This document shows positions 39,466-51,529 of a DNA stretch of 64,000 nt, one piece after another. Position 1 is the stretch's first letter. Each line of letters starts with the position of its first letter. The DNA lies in contig NC_049987.1 in the NCBI RefSeq assembly GCF_000003815.2, positions 1 through 64,000 of the forward strand, read 5' to 3'. The translations under genes were made by a program, and so were the position numbers. The DNA comes from Branchiostoma floridae (lineage: Eukaryota; Chordata; Leptocardii; Amphioxiformes; Branchiostomatidae). The notes beneath the pieces were generated by a model that was not told the origin of the DNA, ran no database searches, and saw nothing but the letters and a program-made list of their open reading frames with translations.

Positions 39466-39729
39466 TATTTTTAAAAAAAGAACGTGGGTTGCTGTAAATA
39501 TTTTTATTTCGGATGTGCTGTAACTTCGGATGGATCTTAATTAAATGGTCTAATGCAGAAGTGAGCCATGTTTATTTTCATCAACAGTGCTGAATAAATC
39601 GTGAAGAACTGTCGTCTGGATGAAACCCGGGTCTTGTAACGTTAACATTAACGTTACGGTAACGATTTGTGTCACCAAGGAATTTTGAGCATTAAAAATG
39701 GTTACGTTCGAAGCAAGGTCACTGCAGTT

Positions 39730-39800
39730 TTGTTGGAAAACCCTGTCCAGTCCAGACAGGGTTTGATGAAAAGGCTGGGCTGTCTACCTGGCCAGACAGC
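39730..39800 (+). repeat. CCTGTCCAGTCCAGACAGG-type repeat
   Basis: GGAAAACCCTGTCCAGTCC, AGACAGGGTTT and GGCTGGGCTGTCTACCTGG. Related motifs (GGACAGGGTTTTCC, TGCAGACCCTC) recur at 41836-41875, 45362-45445, 51530-51600, 51778-51870 and 59783-59940, on both strands. GGCTGGGCTGTCTACCTG is also in the foldback ends at 53598 and 54460, so these families may be linked. Confidence 0.55.
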
Positions 39801-40179
39801 GCTGAACACTAAACTGATGCACATTACTATAGAATTGGCAGCATCATGAGTGACCCTGGGCCTTGGTTGAACTAAAGGTGCAACTAGATAGGAGGTCCGT
39901 GCACACGGAATCAGTTCTGTGAAGTGCGAAGTAGCCAATTAACAATATCTGGTGGGACATGACTCGTGTCCCATGAGGGGGAGAGAATTGTTGAGAGCTG
40001 GTTTGTTTAAATCCTGGTTTATGTAGAGTAGAATGACTGGATGGTTGGCTGGCATCCATCTGTTTTGGAAAACAATGGTAGGCAGACAGTTATTACTCGC
40101 CGTCTGCCTGGCCTGCACGTGACTTTTTATGGTGAAGGAGGGATGTGCACGTCCTTGTCCACCCTCACGTCTACTGGCG

Positions 40180-40500
40180 CACTAAGGCTCCGTTCATGAA
40201 GCTAAAAATAAAACGGTTCTATCGGTCAGGCAAGCCAAACGGGACCTAGGTAAGCACACTGGTTGGCTAGTCCCTCTGTTGGATTGTATACTAGTTTGTT
40301 AGCCCAACTCTCTGTATCTATTTAGATCTTTGTACAGTATTATCTTATCCCAAAACCTGTATCCTAAACCTGTAAATGTAAACCTGCTGTAACTGTATAG
40401 ATACACCTTGTATTATATGTTACTCAAATATAGCATAGTTGAATAAACACGGCTCACAAATAGCAATCAAACTGGTTTGGCTCTACGTTTCTGATAAGCT
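40180..40500 (+). other. Possible retroposon 3' region
   Basis: Contains an AATAAAC signal at 40442 after several GTAAACCTGTAA-like motifs. Resembles a transcript end, but no coding part was found upstream. Low support. Confidence 0.25.
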
Positions 40501-40644
40501 AATATTGAACTCAGAAACCAAACACCCTTAATGTTTCAAAGCATTCAACATCAATATGACTTAATGACATAACACATATTGTACAATGTACCTCAGTAAA
40601 GCCGAGATGGCATTTTTCAAACCCTTAGTCCAAGTTGTGAGCTA

Positions 40645-40735
40645 CAGTCAAACCTGTCTATAGCGGCCACATAAGGGACTGGCCAAAATTGGCCACTATA
40701 GAGAGGTGGTCGCTATAGAGAAAATGCTTCAGTTA
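40645..40735 (-). repeat. GTGGCC-type repeat, inverted end
   Basis: ACAGTCAAACCTGTCTATAG followed by GGCCACTATAGAGAGGTGG. A tetranucleotide AATC array follows at 40778-40797. Confidence 0.6.
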
Positions 40736-41399
40736 ATTGACCACAAGCAAAAAGTTACACATGGTTTAAGTAACAATCAATCAATCAATCAATCAATCGT
40801 TTTAGTAACAGTTGATCTTAAATCACATAATCAAGGAGCTTTTATGTGTAGCACTGTACATGTACTGCAATGATTGTTACACTATATGTATTAAGAGAAC
40901 AAAAGCTAAATAAAAGTTTTAAATGTTCTACAGTTGATATTGTCTGAAGAGACCAATATCGTCATATTTCTTTGACCCTTGAATTGGCTTGTATCCTTTG
41001 ATACTTCGCCGTCCGTGTGTTCCCTCCAGCGTTCACACGTCAGAATCCACCATTATGCTAATGTGGTCCTCACAAGAAAAGCCTGTCATTTTAGACTTAT
41101 CTTTGATAAATGTAAGAATACCACCATAGTCTGAAGGTCATATAATTTTATCTGTGTAACAATTTATTTAGAATGTTTTCGTAATGTAAATTAACCTCAG
41201 CGATAGTGTATTAGAACGTAACTTTGCCACAATTTACCTCCGTAATAGTGGTGTCGTCTGTTGACCTCATGTGGCCTCTTTTTGTCGCGGTAAGGCAGTT
41301 TTGTTTTGAACTTAAAGACATTTAAATCCGGCGTTGGGTGACGATAAGGCTGCTGTATGGCCGAATGCATGCCGGACCGTAGATCAGCCGTCCGCCGTG

Positions 41400-41580
41400 G
41401 CCGTAATCGGCAGTTTTTGTGTCAGCGGGACCAGAAATCGTGTGGCCGTGGCCGCGTTGGGCAGGTGGCCGCTAAGCCTATTTCTTAATCATTACGAATC
41501 CAAGGGACCGACAAAAAGTGGCCACTATGGCCAGGTGGCGGGTATGCAAAGGTGGCCGCTAATACAGGTTTGACTGTATA
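41400..41580 (+). repeat. GTGGCC-type repeat
   Basis: GGCCGCGTTGGGCAGGTGGCC, then AGTGGCCACTATGGCCAGG and CAGGTTTGACTGTATA. The 79-residue frame over it follows from the repeat and is not a gene. Confidence 0.65.
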
Positions 41581-41971
41581 TGTAACCAAGGAGGATAAAT
41601 ATTTCATTTTTTTATTTGCAAAATCATGTCCTAAGACTTGCATGCACAGTCTCAAAGGCTAAGAGTAGACAATAGTTTTTTATATGATGCACAGAAGTAA
41701 CAATAATGGATAATCTTTGTTAAATTATAAGGTTTGTATGCCACTGTGTTTCACTATAAGTTGTTGACAGAATGTTGTTTCTGTGCATAAGGTAAAAAAT
41801 GTTGTTGTATAACTTACAACTTATACCCCCACGCAGACCCTCCTTTCAGACTGGACAGGGTTTTCCAAAAACCCGCGTAGTGGTGCATCTTACATTTAAC
41901 TTACTCGACAATCACCATAAAAATTTAGTTGTTTACACATAAGGTAAAAAGCTATACAAAAACATGGGTCT

Positions 41972-42071
41972 NNNNNNNNNNNNNNNNNNNNNNNNNNNNN
42001 NNNNNNNNNNNNNNNNNNNNNNNNNNNNNNNNNNNNNNNNNNNNNNNNNNNNNNNNNNNNNNNNNNNNNNN
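41972..42071. other. Assembly gap (100 N)
   Basis: Run of N. Flanks 41581-41971 and 42072-42938 hold no recognised gene. Two opposite-strand 111-residue frames at 42096-42811 lack domain features. Confidence 0.99.
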
Positions 42072-42938
42072 TCCCTATAGCTAGTTACGTCACGGTCAGT
42101 CGTTTGGCAGCGGTTTGAATGTACCTACAACAGTGCAGGCATCTGTCGGGTCCCGCTGTACAGAAGTCAAGTGGGGCTCGCAAAATGGTAAAATTGCATT
42201 TGATTTAAAACCACGTCGTATAAACTTGAGTTTGGAAAATTCCTGCTTGCTGGCTAACAACTCACATTGATTTTGGCAGACATGTGTGCCATGAACTCCC
42301 ATGAAGTGGGCAGCTTGATTTGAAGTCAGCACGGTCGGCCCGATCCGACAACGTGTAATTGCTGAATGGATCATAACATGATAAGTAAATTTCTCATTGC
42401 CTGTCCAAAAATAAACTTGGTAAAATGCCACTAGCGGACTAAAAAAAAATCAAGAATGCGGTTCAAACTATATCATTGCTTTGCACTGAACTGACTGGAA
42501 TAACAAGGGATTTGCCGCGTACTTTGAGATCACATGCGGTGGCGATCAGACTGCACAGGTCATCGTATTTAGTTTCTGGTGTAGCAGGCTGGAATCTACC
42601 CCTGGCCAAAATGTACCCAGGTATAAACCAGGGATCGAAATACATTTTTTTTGCTACATGCAAAATTGCAAGTTGGCAAAAATTTAACATGCAATTTGAA
42701 AAATTTACATGGAAAATACTGCAATGTTCTAGCCAGCATCTATCATTCCGTCCTTTGGCAGAATTTTGTTGCTCAAGACAGATAAGAATTTTGCCAATTC
42801 TGTCACTTTAGGTTGACAGAAATTGGCGCATAAAAGTATAGACAGAACTTGAAATTTTGGAAAGATATCCACATAATCAGCATGTAAGTTTGCAGCAAAG
42901 CCAAATTTGATTATCTATAACACCTACTGACGACCGGT

Positions 42939-43636
42939 NNNNNNNNNNNNNNNNNNNNNNNNNNNNNNNNNNNNNNNNNNNNNNNNNNNNNNNNNNNNNN
43001 NNNNNNNNNNNNNNNNNNNNNNNNNNNNNNNNNNNNNNNNNNNNNNNNNNNNNNNNNNNNNNNNNNNNNNNNNNNNNNNNNNNNNNNNNNNNNNNNNNNN
43101 NNNNNNNNNNNNNNNNNNNNNNNNNNNNNNNNNNNNNNNNNNNNNNNNNNNNNNNNNNNNNNNNNNNNNNNNNNNNNNNNNNNNNNNNNNNNNNNNNNNN
43201 NNNNNNNNNNNNNNNNNNNNNNNNNNNNNNNNNNNNNNNNNNNNNNNNNNNNNNNNNNNNNNNNNNNNNNNNNNNNNNNNNNNNNNNNNNNNNNNNNNNN
43301 NNNNNNNNNNNNNNNNNNNNNNNNNNNNNNNNNNNNNNNNNNNNNNNNNNNNNNNNNNNNNNNNNNNNNNNNNNNNNNNNNNNNNNNNNNNNNNNNNNNN
43401 NNNNNNNNNNNNNNNNNNNNNNNNNNNNNNNNNNNNNNNNNNNNNNNNNNNNNNNNNNNNNNNNNNNNNNNNNNNNNNNNNNNNNNNNNNNNNNNNNNNN
43501 NNNNNNNNNNNNNNNNNNNNNNNNNNNNNNNNNNNNNNNNNNNNNNNNNNNNNNNNNNNNNNNNNNNNNNNNNNNNNNNNNNNNNNNNNNNNNNNNNNNN
43601 NNNNNNNNNNNNNNNNNNNNNNNNNNNNNNNNNNNN
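42939..43636. other. Assembly gap (698 N)
   Basis: Run of N. The sequence after it, to about 43960, has no recognised feature. Confidence 0.99.
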
Positions 43637-43969
43637 CAGGGCCCCCCTACAGCTGAAGAATCATGATAATATATATATAGGTAGCATTTCCCAGAAGTGG
43701 AGAGCACGAGATATTAAAACCAGATGCTTTTGTGGGAGCTGTTGTAGCATAAGAACTTGCAAGTAGTACTGTAAGACGGCTGGTTCTCTTAAGTTGCACT
43801 AGTTTTCTCTGAGGGAATCAATTTACTGGAACCAGTAAGTAGTAAGCCATCTGGAAAGGAAGAGTTGGGTGGTACCACTCAGTACTATTCATGGGGAGGT
43901 GAAGCATTGGATCAAAACTGCCAATAAATGTATCAAGATACAGATGATCATGCAAAAAAACTTTTTGGT

Positions 43970-44035
43970 GCACCCAATTTCTTAAGCTGGGTGCACCAGT
44001 TCACCTAATCCCAAAAATGAATTTCGAGCCCTGCA
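43970..44035 (+). repeat. GGTGCACCCA-type short repeat
   Basis: GGTGCACCCAATTTCTTAAGC with an inverted GGGTGCACC, then GAATTTCGAGCCCTG. A related stretch is at 8530-8590. Confidence 0.5.
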
Positions 44036-44159
44036 TGTATCTAGATATGTGTGAACAACTTGTGATGTATACAGGCAAGACAGTATGTATTACAAGTGAT
44101 GAATAGATATCTTAAAGTAGAGTTCGGTGACCTCATACCTCCATTAAAAGTATAAAGAG

Positions 44160-45120
44160 CTTTTGTAAATTTCATGCAATTGACTAATTTAACATAATTA
44201 ACATAATTAACATAATTAACATAATTTATGCATGGTGTTGTTCATCATTGACTAACGTACACATGTCACAATTATAAAATTCCCATGATTAATCATAAAG
44301 TGGTTTTGCATTCTTACATAAATTATGCAAATACGTTTCTCATTACCATATTTGCTATCTGATTATATTCCACCTATCATAATTAACATGTGTTACATTT
44401 ATTGAAGTCCAGTTATTGAAAACAATGGAATTATACAGTTTCCTCATTAGTTTTGCAAATTAAGTCCTCATTTGCATAACATGTATATCATGATGAGCAT
44501 CTTTGCCCAAGCTACCTGCATAGCTAAAATGATGCCGATCCGTCAATCCTTTCTGCAATTATCCTCTTTGAAATGCCTTGACAAAAACAGCTCTGCAGTT
44601 CCAAACTTAAATGTTAAAGTTATAGTATTGTGTACTAAAGTCGTGTTGATCAGTCATTATTACCTTTGCCAGAATGGCCAAGGTTATGTTTTAGGCTTAT
44701 GCGTTTGTCTGTGAACAGTATAACTTTGATGGCTCCCAATGGTATTTGGTAGGTGGGTAGGGATCGGGAAAATGAAGGTAGAGTTCGATAATGGGCCCCT
44801 AGCGGCTTGCTAAGGTACTGCAGCGGAACCTCCATGTTTGATATCTCGCATTCTGGACATGCTGTGGTTGTGATTTTTTTACTGGTAGATAATCCTCGGG
44901 GCAGAGAGTGAGTGCTGTGAGTTTGGGCCGCCTAGCAGCTTTTTTGGAACTGCAGGTGCCAGCTTCCTTTTGATCTAAGGACGAGAATAACTCGAGAATG
45001 TGTAGACGGATTGTCATGATTTTTGATATGCTGATAGAATGAGTGATGACATATATAATGGGATACTAATTATGGAAATCAACAGCTAATTAGCATAATT
45101 AATGAGGAAAGTTTAAGCTC
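44160..45120. repeat. Large periodic repeat element copy
   Basis: Starts with a short TTAACATAA tandem array (44188-44222). 44347-44630 matches 58828-59110 closely in the same orientation (GCATAACATGTATATCAT, AATGATGNCNATCC, GCCTTGACAAAAA). 44660-45120 carries further units with GGGCCCCTAGCGGCTTGC and GAATAACTCGAGAATGTG, and the short hairpin ACCTTTGCCAGAATGGCCAAGGT. Non-coding. Confidence 0.6.
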
Positions 45121-45361
45121 TCAATGGAAATGAAAACCCTTCAAAGCCTGTCTTTGTAATGTATTGATGGACAATGGGTACCGGTGTACTTCTCTCCCCC
45201 TTGTGTCCCACCAGATAAGTGTTAATTGGGTACTTTGCATTTGACAGAACTAACTTCGTGTGCATATTGCACCTTTGGATCACTCGTGCTGCTGATTGTA
45301 TACATTTGTAGTTATGTGCAAGTGCTGTCGGAAGTAACTTTTTCAAGCATTTCCAGCAACC

Positions 45362-45445
45362 TCTATGCAGACCCTCTTTACAAACTGGACAGGGTTTTCC
45401 GCCCCATTTCCCTGTCTGGACTGGACAGGCTTTTCCGAAAACCCG
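45362..45445 (+). repeat. TGCAGACCCTC/GGACAGGGTTTTCC repeat
   Basis: Two successive ACTGGACAGG motifs followed by TTTTCCGAAAACCC. Same family as 39730 and 51778. Confidence 0.55.
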
Positions 45446-45584
45446 TTTTCCCCCAAGGTGCAAGGTTTATTGAAAACGAAACTCATCGCAGCCTGAAAGG
45501 CTGAATTGCGAGGTTCACACAAGGGTTTAGATAGTATTACAGTACGGGTAAAAGAAATCATCTTGAAAAATGGTGATGTAGTTT

Positions 45585-45850
45585 TGGGTGTGTCTGTCTG
45601 TCTGTGTGTCTGTCTGTGTCTGTGTGTCCGGATTTTTGTAGTGGGCATAACTCAAGAACCTCTGGATGGATTACGATGATATTTGGTTTGTAGGTAGGTG
45701 TTGGGAAGACGAAGGTCAAGATCAATTTTGGGCCACCTGGTATCTGACCTTGGTACTGTAGCAGTCCTTAATTTGCATAATGTATGAAAAAAAGTCCCAT
45801 GATTCATTGATGTGGTCAGTGATTGAACAATCAACATAGTGACCAGTGTA
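45585..45850 (+). repeat. Periodic repeat family copy with TGTC microsatellite
   Basis: A GTCTGTCTGTGTGTCTG tract leads into GCATAACTCAAGAACCTCTGG, ATGATATTTGG and TTTTGGGCCACCTGG, the order seen at 52070-52220. Confidence 0.6.
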
Positions 45851-46044
45851 GGTTATTTACAGGTGTACATAACTAAGCATAAATTGTGCAAATGTAAAAG
45901 TCTTTAACAAAATCAGACTATTTCATGGAGATATTAGGTCCCCGAACTCTTGTTTTTACTATGTTTTCCCTCTGGTTAGTGATGTTGACACAAATTTCTT
46001 TCTCAATATCTTTACAGGAAACTGGTGAGGCTGTCTTTGGAAAT

Positions 46045-46205
46045 NNNNNNNNNNNNNNNNNNNNNNNNNNNNNNNNNNNNNNNNNNNNNNNNNNNNNNNN
46101 NNNNNNNNNNNNNNNNNNNNNNNNNNNNNNNNNNNNNNNNNNNNNNNNNNNNNNNNNNNNNNNNNNNNNNNNNNNNNNNNNNNNNNNNNNNNNNNNNNNN
46201 NNNNN
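46045..46205. other. Assembly gap (161 N)
   Basis: Run of N about 600 bp upstream of the receptor. Frames across it are not interpretable; an upstream non-coding exon of the receptor could lie nearby, but none is supported. Confidence 0.99.
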
Positions 46206-46813
46206 ACTGATCTTCTGGGAGAAAGATGTCATGACCAGAAAAAGCATTCAAAATCTATGTTTTCTAAGGTCAGCTCTTGTACAAAGCACAGATTTGTTGC
46301 AAATGGATACAAGCAGAGCAAGAAGTCACGCTAGTGGAGATTTTATTTCCACAGTGAATAAAAAGATGGAAGATGCAAAAAGTCACGAAACATGTTCCTA
46401 ACAATGGGGACTGCAGATGTATCAGAAACCAGTATCTGTCTTATCAGCAGAGGTTTAACATTTCTACGTACTTGGACAAAGTCATTGTATGATCAAGCGA
46501 TCTGGGGGATGCTCAGTCACAGAAGACTCTAGAAGAGACCAACAGTTCTGTAGGCTTGTTACACCGGCCCTACCCAGGTAACATCTGTGAGTCATGGAGA
46601 AGCCAATTATACTTTTCCCTAAAAGGATTAAGACCTGGTGTTCCCAGTCTTTTCTACATCCCAGTGCATTGAAAGGTACCAGGTGATATTACTAGTAGTT
46701 CGGGTTTTACAAAGGTGTCAACATCTGAGAGAAGTAGCTGAAGATCTTTCATATCTGCCACATCAAACGAAAATTGTGTTGATGTTAAGTGCTTCAAAGA
46801 GTGAAGGCAAACA

Positions 46814-47965
46814 ATGGATACCTCAAGGGAGCAGCCCTTTGTGAACTGTACTATATGCAATGTGAGCAATTGGAATGGGACAAATAACATAACAGATGCA
46901 CCCAGTACTAATGATGAGGAGATCACTACATTGTCACCGTCACTTGTCGTTCTGCTGTCATTTCTCATGATCCTGATGATACTGATCACAGTCCTGGGAA
47001 ACAGCGTTGTGTGTCTGATTGTGTTCCAGAAACCTGTCATGCGATCTGCCATCAACCTGCTGCTGGCAAACATGGCAGCAGCAGACATCATGGTTGGTGT
47101 ACTGTCCATGCCTTTCACATTGATTGCGCTCATTGCTGGGGACTGGCTCCTTGGAACAGTTTTCTGCCAGGTCCACGCATTCCTCTACACCATCTGCGTG
47201 ATGGAAGGGATCTTGATCCTAGTCACGATCAGTGTGGATCGTTATATGATAATTGTGCGACGTAAGGATAAATTGAACACGACTCGTGCCAAAGTGCTAA
47301 TTGCGGTGACATGGATTTTTTCCATTGTGGTGTCCTTCCCTCCCTTTGTTGGTTGGGGTCACCTGCGGTACCTGCCAGGACAGGCCCAGTGTAGGTTAGT
47401 CAGTGCAGGCCCTGCCGACACGGTGTACTCACTGCTGCTTGTCCTGGTACAGTTCTTCTTCCCGTTCTTTGCCATGCTGTATTCCTTCATGCGCATCATC
47501 AGTACTGTTCGGAAGAACTCCATGCGCATTATGAACCAACCAGAATGCCTTGCTGTGACACAGTCCAACCGCCTGGGCCTACAGATGGTCCAAGCTCGGG
47601 CTAGGAAGCTGAATGTTGACATGAGCTTCAAGACGCGAGCATTCACCACTATCTTTGTCCTTTTCATCATTTACGTTATGTGCTGGGCTCCATACGCAAT
47701 TGTGGAGGTCATCCATGCCTCGTGGATTAACACCAAAGAGGTACGGGGTATGGTGACCTTTGACTCAATTGTGCTGTGGATCTCGTATCTCAACTCTGCC
47801 ATCAACCCGATGGTGTACTGCTGGCGTATTAAGAAGTTCCGAGAGGCTGTTCGGGAGTTGATGCCATCACTCAAATTTCTGCCAAGATTGCCTGGGCGCG
47901 TCCATCGCCGAATTCGTCCCGGTGCCATGTACGAGTGTAATGCAAGTGAGACATCCACGGTATAG
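46814..47965 (+). CDS. GPR63/GPR45 (PSP24)-like class A G protein-coupled receptor, intronless
   Basis: 383 residues, complete. The first ATG follows an in-frame TGA at 46802-46804. The N-terminus has four Asn glycosylation sequons (N11, N16, N21, N25). TM1 carries LGN (N63), TM2 ANMAAAD (D91); C118 and C193 are the conserved disulfide pair; DRY is at 142-144; W167 is in TM4, P217 in TM5, CWAP at 290-293 and NPMVY at 331-335. The third loop and TM6 (DMSFKTRAFTTIFVLF) and the tail (CWRIKKFREA, KFLPRLPG, RRIRPGAMYECN) fit vertebrate GPR63 and GPR45 closely. Those receptors are orphan-like; reported lipid ligands (sphingosine-1-phosphate, lysophosphatidic acid) are debated. The protein ends STV, a class I PDZ-ligand form. 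Probably a single pro-ortholog of the vertebrate pair; that is inference. Ligand unknown. Confidence 0.93.
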   Translation: MDTSREQPFVNCTICNVSNWNGTNNITDAPSTNDEEITTLSPSLVVLLSFLMILMILITVLGNSVVCLIVFQKPVMRSAINLLLANMAAADIMVGVLSMPFTLIALIAGDWLLGTVFCQVHAFLYTICVMEGILILVTISVDRYMIIVRRKDKLNTTRAKVLIAVTWIFSIVVSFPPFVGWGHLRYLPGQAQCRLVSAGPADTVYSLLLVLVQFFFPFFAMLYSFMRIISTVRKNSMRIMNQPECLAVTQSNRLGLQMVQARARKLNVDMSFKTRAFTTIFVLFIIYVMCWAPYAIVEVIHASWINTKEVRGMVTFDSIVLWISYLNSAINPMVYCWRIKKFREAVRELMPSLKFLPRLPGRVHRRIRPGAMYECNASETSTV

Positions 47966-48077
47966 TGCTATAGTCAGTATAATACATATGCTAACATATA
48001 CTAGTAGCTAATTTTGGAAAGTTAGATGTTTATGTACAAGCATATCATTACAGGTATGAATGCAGTTGGTTTTCTAC

Positions 48078-48217
48078 CAGGTTAGTTAGGTGTGACGGAT
48101 CGTTCAGTGTAATATAACCAGCTGCTGCTGCACCCCGTGCCTGCGAAGCTTGTGTGTTACGCCGAAGGGCGGTTATACCGGCTATATAGATACAGATACA
48201 GATACAGATACCAGTAC
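48078..48217 (-). repeat. Dispersed repeat with TATATAGCCGG motif and GATACA tail
   Basis: Reverse complement of the family at 30237-30389: GTAATATAACCAGCTGCTGC, GCGAAGCTTGTGTGTTACGCC, then CCGGCTATATAGATACAGATACA. It lies 110 bp downstream of the receptor stop codon. Confidence 0.65.
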
Positions 48218-48555
48218 ATTTTGATGAAATGACTGGAGAAGACAGGAAACACAATGTTATTCCTCCCATACCTGTGGTGCACTGTATGGAGTGAAATATA
48301 ATATGATAAAACTGGAAACTGTACAGGATTTTAACTTATGACAACTTTTGTTGACCTGTTTTGTGGACAACTTTAAAAGTTATAGATGAATCTTCATGAT
48401 AGTTGTTATTTCAGTGGGTAGGTGTCTGCACAACAAGAGGACAATTTTAAATATGGGCCTCCTATCAGCTTTTTACATGCCAGAATAAAACTTTCAAACT
48501 CAGGGCATATGCTGAATGGATGAGGAAATATGGTAATTTTGCTTCAATCCCAATA

Positions 48556-49334
48556 CCGTATTTTCTTGAATAAAGTATGCAATTTCTAAACTTTTCATCA
48601 TCAAAAAGGTGCTACAAGTTGTTGCCAAAGTTGGGGTGCATATGTTATTTTAGGTTATTGCATGGATAAATGGCAAAAGAGCCTTGTAAAATAAAGCAAG
48701 GTTATACTTATAGGAAGGTTTCATAACATACACTCATAGGCACTGTCTAAACATGATTTACATAGAGTGGCATTTGCACAATTCTACTGAGTTACTGAGT
48801 TTGACAGTTAGATGTACTAGCTGATTTCTTCTACCATTTCATTCTCAGTGACTTTATAACTTATAATTACATGTATAACGCTACTTCACCTTTATCCGCA
48901 GGGTAACCTATATCCGTTGCTTTTGAAAAACGGGTAGTTAGGGGTATCAACTCGAAGGACGATGGTTTCAAACTACAATAGTTTACAACTTGAAACCACC
49001 GTCCGTCGACTTAAAATCCCTTTAAGTAATATTACCGTGTGGGTTAACACAATAAATATCTATTTATTAGGTTACCCTGCGGATAAAGGTGAACTAGCGT
49101 TATAAGTTGCAGTAGGCAAGATGATAGAGATTTTGTAACCTCAGGTTATGCAAAATAACCTGGGGAAAACATAAAAAAATGAATTTATCCAGTTCAATAT
49201 CTCCTCAAAATTGTAGGAGAGAGAGTGCATACTTTGAGTTTTTCCATTTTACCTTTGATTCCCACAGATCTGTCTGAGACTTGTTGCAAATCATTGGTTT
49301 AATTGGGGTGTATACTTTAATCGAGAAAATACGG
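48556..49334. mobile_element. TIR element with CCGTATTTTCTTGAATAAAG ends, TA-flanked
   Basis: The left end CCGTATTTTCTTGAATAAAG and the right end CTTTAATCGAGAAAATACGG are inverted, each with a flanking TA (48554-48555 and 49335-49336), as for Tc1/mariner-type insertions. About 780 bp, no transposase. It contains a separate MITE at 48875-49103. Fragments of this family occur at 21836-21945 and possibly at 20825-20865. Confidence 0.65.
48875..49103. mobile_element. Nested MITE with ATAACGCTASTTCACC ends
   Basis: 229 bp. The left end ATAACGCTACTTCACCTTTA then CCGCAGGGTAACC is mirrored by the right end GGTTACCCTGCGG then GGTGAACTAGCGTTAT. The centre contains a palindrome built on GTTTCAAACT/AACTTGAAACC. 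A second copy is at 53207-53438. Inserted within the element at 48556-49334. Confidence 0.75.
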
Positions 49335-49679
49335 TAGGACTTAATTGTGACATAAAGTCACTTAGGTATTCAACATGCAAACAGACACCTAGTTTGCATA
49401 ATCAATGTGACAATAAAATGATATTTTTACAAATGTATTCACACAAATTGCATATTTGCGGGGATTTGGATGGAAAGCATCAGTAGATAAAAATCATGCA
49501 TGTAACAGTATATTATGTGCGTTACTGCATCATTAATGAGAAATGTGTAGAATATGTGGACTAACATCCTATGTAATTGGATAAGAAAAAGCCTGTATCT
49601 AGAATTGTTCATTACTACGAAATAAATTTGATTCTCATAACTTTTGCAGAAAGCAGCTTCTGCTATTTGTGTATTTCAA

Positions 49680-50834
49680 GGGTGCTTCAGAAAGTAATGC
49701 CATTTTTTCATTGAATAAGTTGAAATTGGCACAAAGGTAAAGGCATGTATCCTGCTGAGATTGAAATATCTCAATTTGTTGTTCAATTTTTTATGAGTGA
49801 CTGATTTGAGTTCAAGATGACCACACCTTTGATAGCCCTTCACAACAAATGAGAGACTTAATTAACATGTCCCAGACTCACTTCTTCTTATCCAATCATG
49901 TAGCAGCCCTCACTATTATGTATTTAGTATGTACTATGTAAAAAGTATGTACATAGACTTGTAGACTCATGCGACTCATGAGGACTTTAAACGATGTAAA
50001 TTGCATCTCTGTTATATACTTTGTCTGAACCTTGCTTCTTCCTCATGACCTCAATGAAAAGCAGCCTGCTGGCTGATTTAAGCTTTCATGAATAAACAAA
50101 GGTTAAAAAAAATGAAAAAAAAAAAAAACTTTTGTAGCTATTGTAAGAAACTGAACCTCCTCATGTATCAGGCTACATTTCTGACGTTAAACCACGTCTG
50201 TTTTCAGTTTTGAAATCCAATCAGTTTTTCTTTTTCGTTCAGGGTTGTGAATCGGGTGGGCTGATTAAAGTTTCTGTAGCTGACTTTCTTATTAACTGAA
50301 AAGAATCAAACTCAGCACATTTCTTAATCAGTTATAGATAGCTCGTAATTGTGCCAAGTTTCGTATCTTTTGGTTTCTATCGAAAAAGTAGTCTACAAAA
50401 ACCATCAACAAATCATGTATTTGGCTATTATTCAAACTGCCTGTAATTATATAGCAACTCCATTCTTGCAGCTGTAAAAGAGGAACCATTAAGTGTTCAG
50501 AAATGAAATTTGGCATATAACCTATGAAGACACTCTATTATTATACACTGTCAGTTGATATTGTTATACAACTTCCAACATTATTATACAGCTTCCAACA
50601 GTAGTTATAACTGGGTCATACCTAGAGGAACTGATCTTCTGACAAACTTCCAAGGGTGTGGTCGTTTTGAAATCAACTCATTTGTTCATAAAATCCTGAA
50701 AACAAATTGAGGTATTCAATTATCAAGAGGAGATACATGTATATATGCCTTTACCTTTGTGCCAAATTTCAACTTTCATTCGATGAAAAAATGAGCCTAT
50801 TGTAAAACCAATGTCATTACTTTCTGAAGCACCC
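49680..50834. mobile_element. Mariner-like TIR element with nested retrotransposon tail
   Basis: Starts GGGTGCTTCAGAAAGTAATG and ends CATTACTTTCTGAAGCACCC, with the inverted similarity extending inwards through TTTACCTTTGTGCC. Termini of this form are common on mariner-related elements (general knowledge). About 1.15 kb without a transposase frame. Around 50027-50132 a CATGACCTCAATGAAAAGC...AATAAACAAAGG stretch followed by poly-A looks like the 3' end of a LINE inserted inside it. Confidence 0.6.
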
Positions 50835-51529
50835 TCTTATTATACTATATTTATGCAGTATCATCTGACAAAATTATGAGGTTGATGAAGTCTAGGTCAC
50901 ATTGTCTTCAAGCTTGGAGAATTCTTGAGTCGATATTTGTGACATACATGTAAGCTCTTTTTAGTTGAAGGTATGAACAACAAACCACTTGTATGAGAGG
51001 TATTGTGTTTTATGACTCAATTTAAAGCTAGAATTCAAATGTACAGTGGTTTGCCAGGTTCTGTGCAATGTCCTTTTGTAATGTGGAAAGCCATTCGTAG
51101 TTGTCATTGTGAACTTGACATGTTGATTGTGCCAAAAATCAATTGCCGTTTTGTCATGTTTTGAATATTTAATGATTCAGTAACTGCATTCACACACTGC
51201 AATCAGTAGCATTGTGCTACTGATTCTTTAATGTCTGTTCTCTCATTGACAATCTTTCTGAAACACAGATGTAATTGTAATGGAACAAATAATTGGATCT
51301 CTGTAGTCAGTCATTTTACTAAAGGAGGGTCTTCATGTGGGCCCTCGACGCTTTATGACGAATTCAGAAGAACCCCCTATATATTTTGCTCAAATTAAGG
51401 AAGGCGAATATGCAACATTTTGCAACCTTGATGCAAATTACTAGTATGTTGATGAAATGGATTTTCCTGCAAATTATGGGAAATGAAAATAGACTGCCCA
51501 TGCCTTACAGGAAAGGGGCATGCAGACCA

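Noticed and set aside
45925-46044. Short hydrophobic, signal-peptide-like frame upstream of the receptor
   Set aside because: It runs directly into a gap; no splice link to the receptor could be shown, and the receptor is complete without it.
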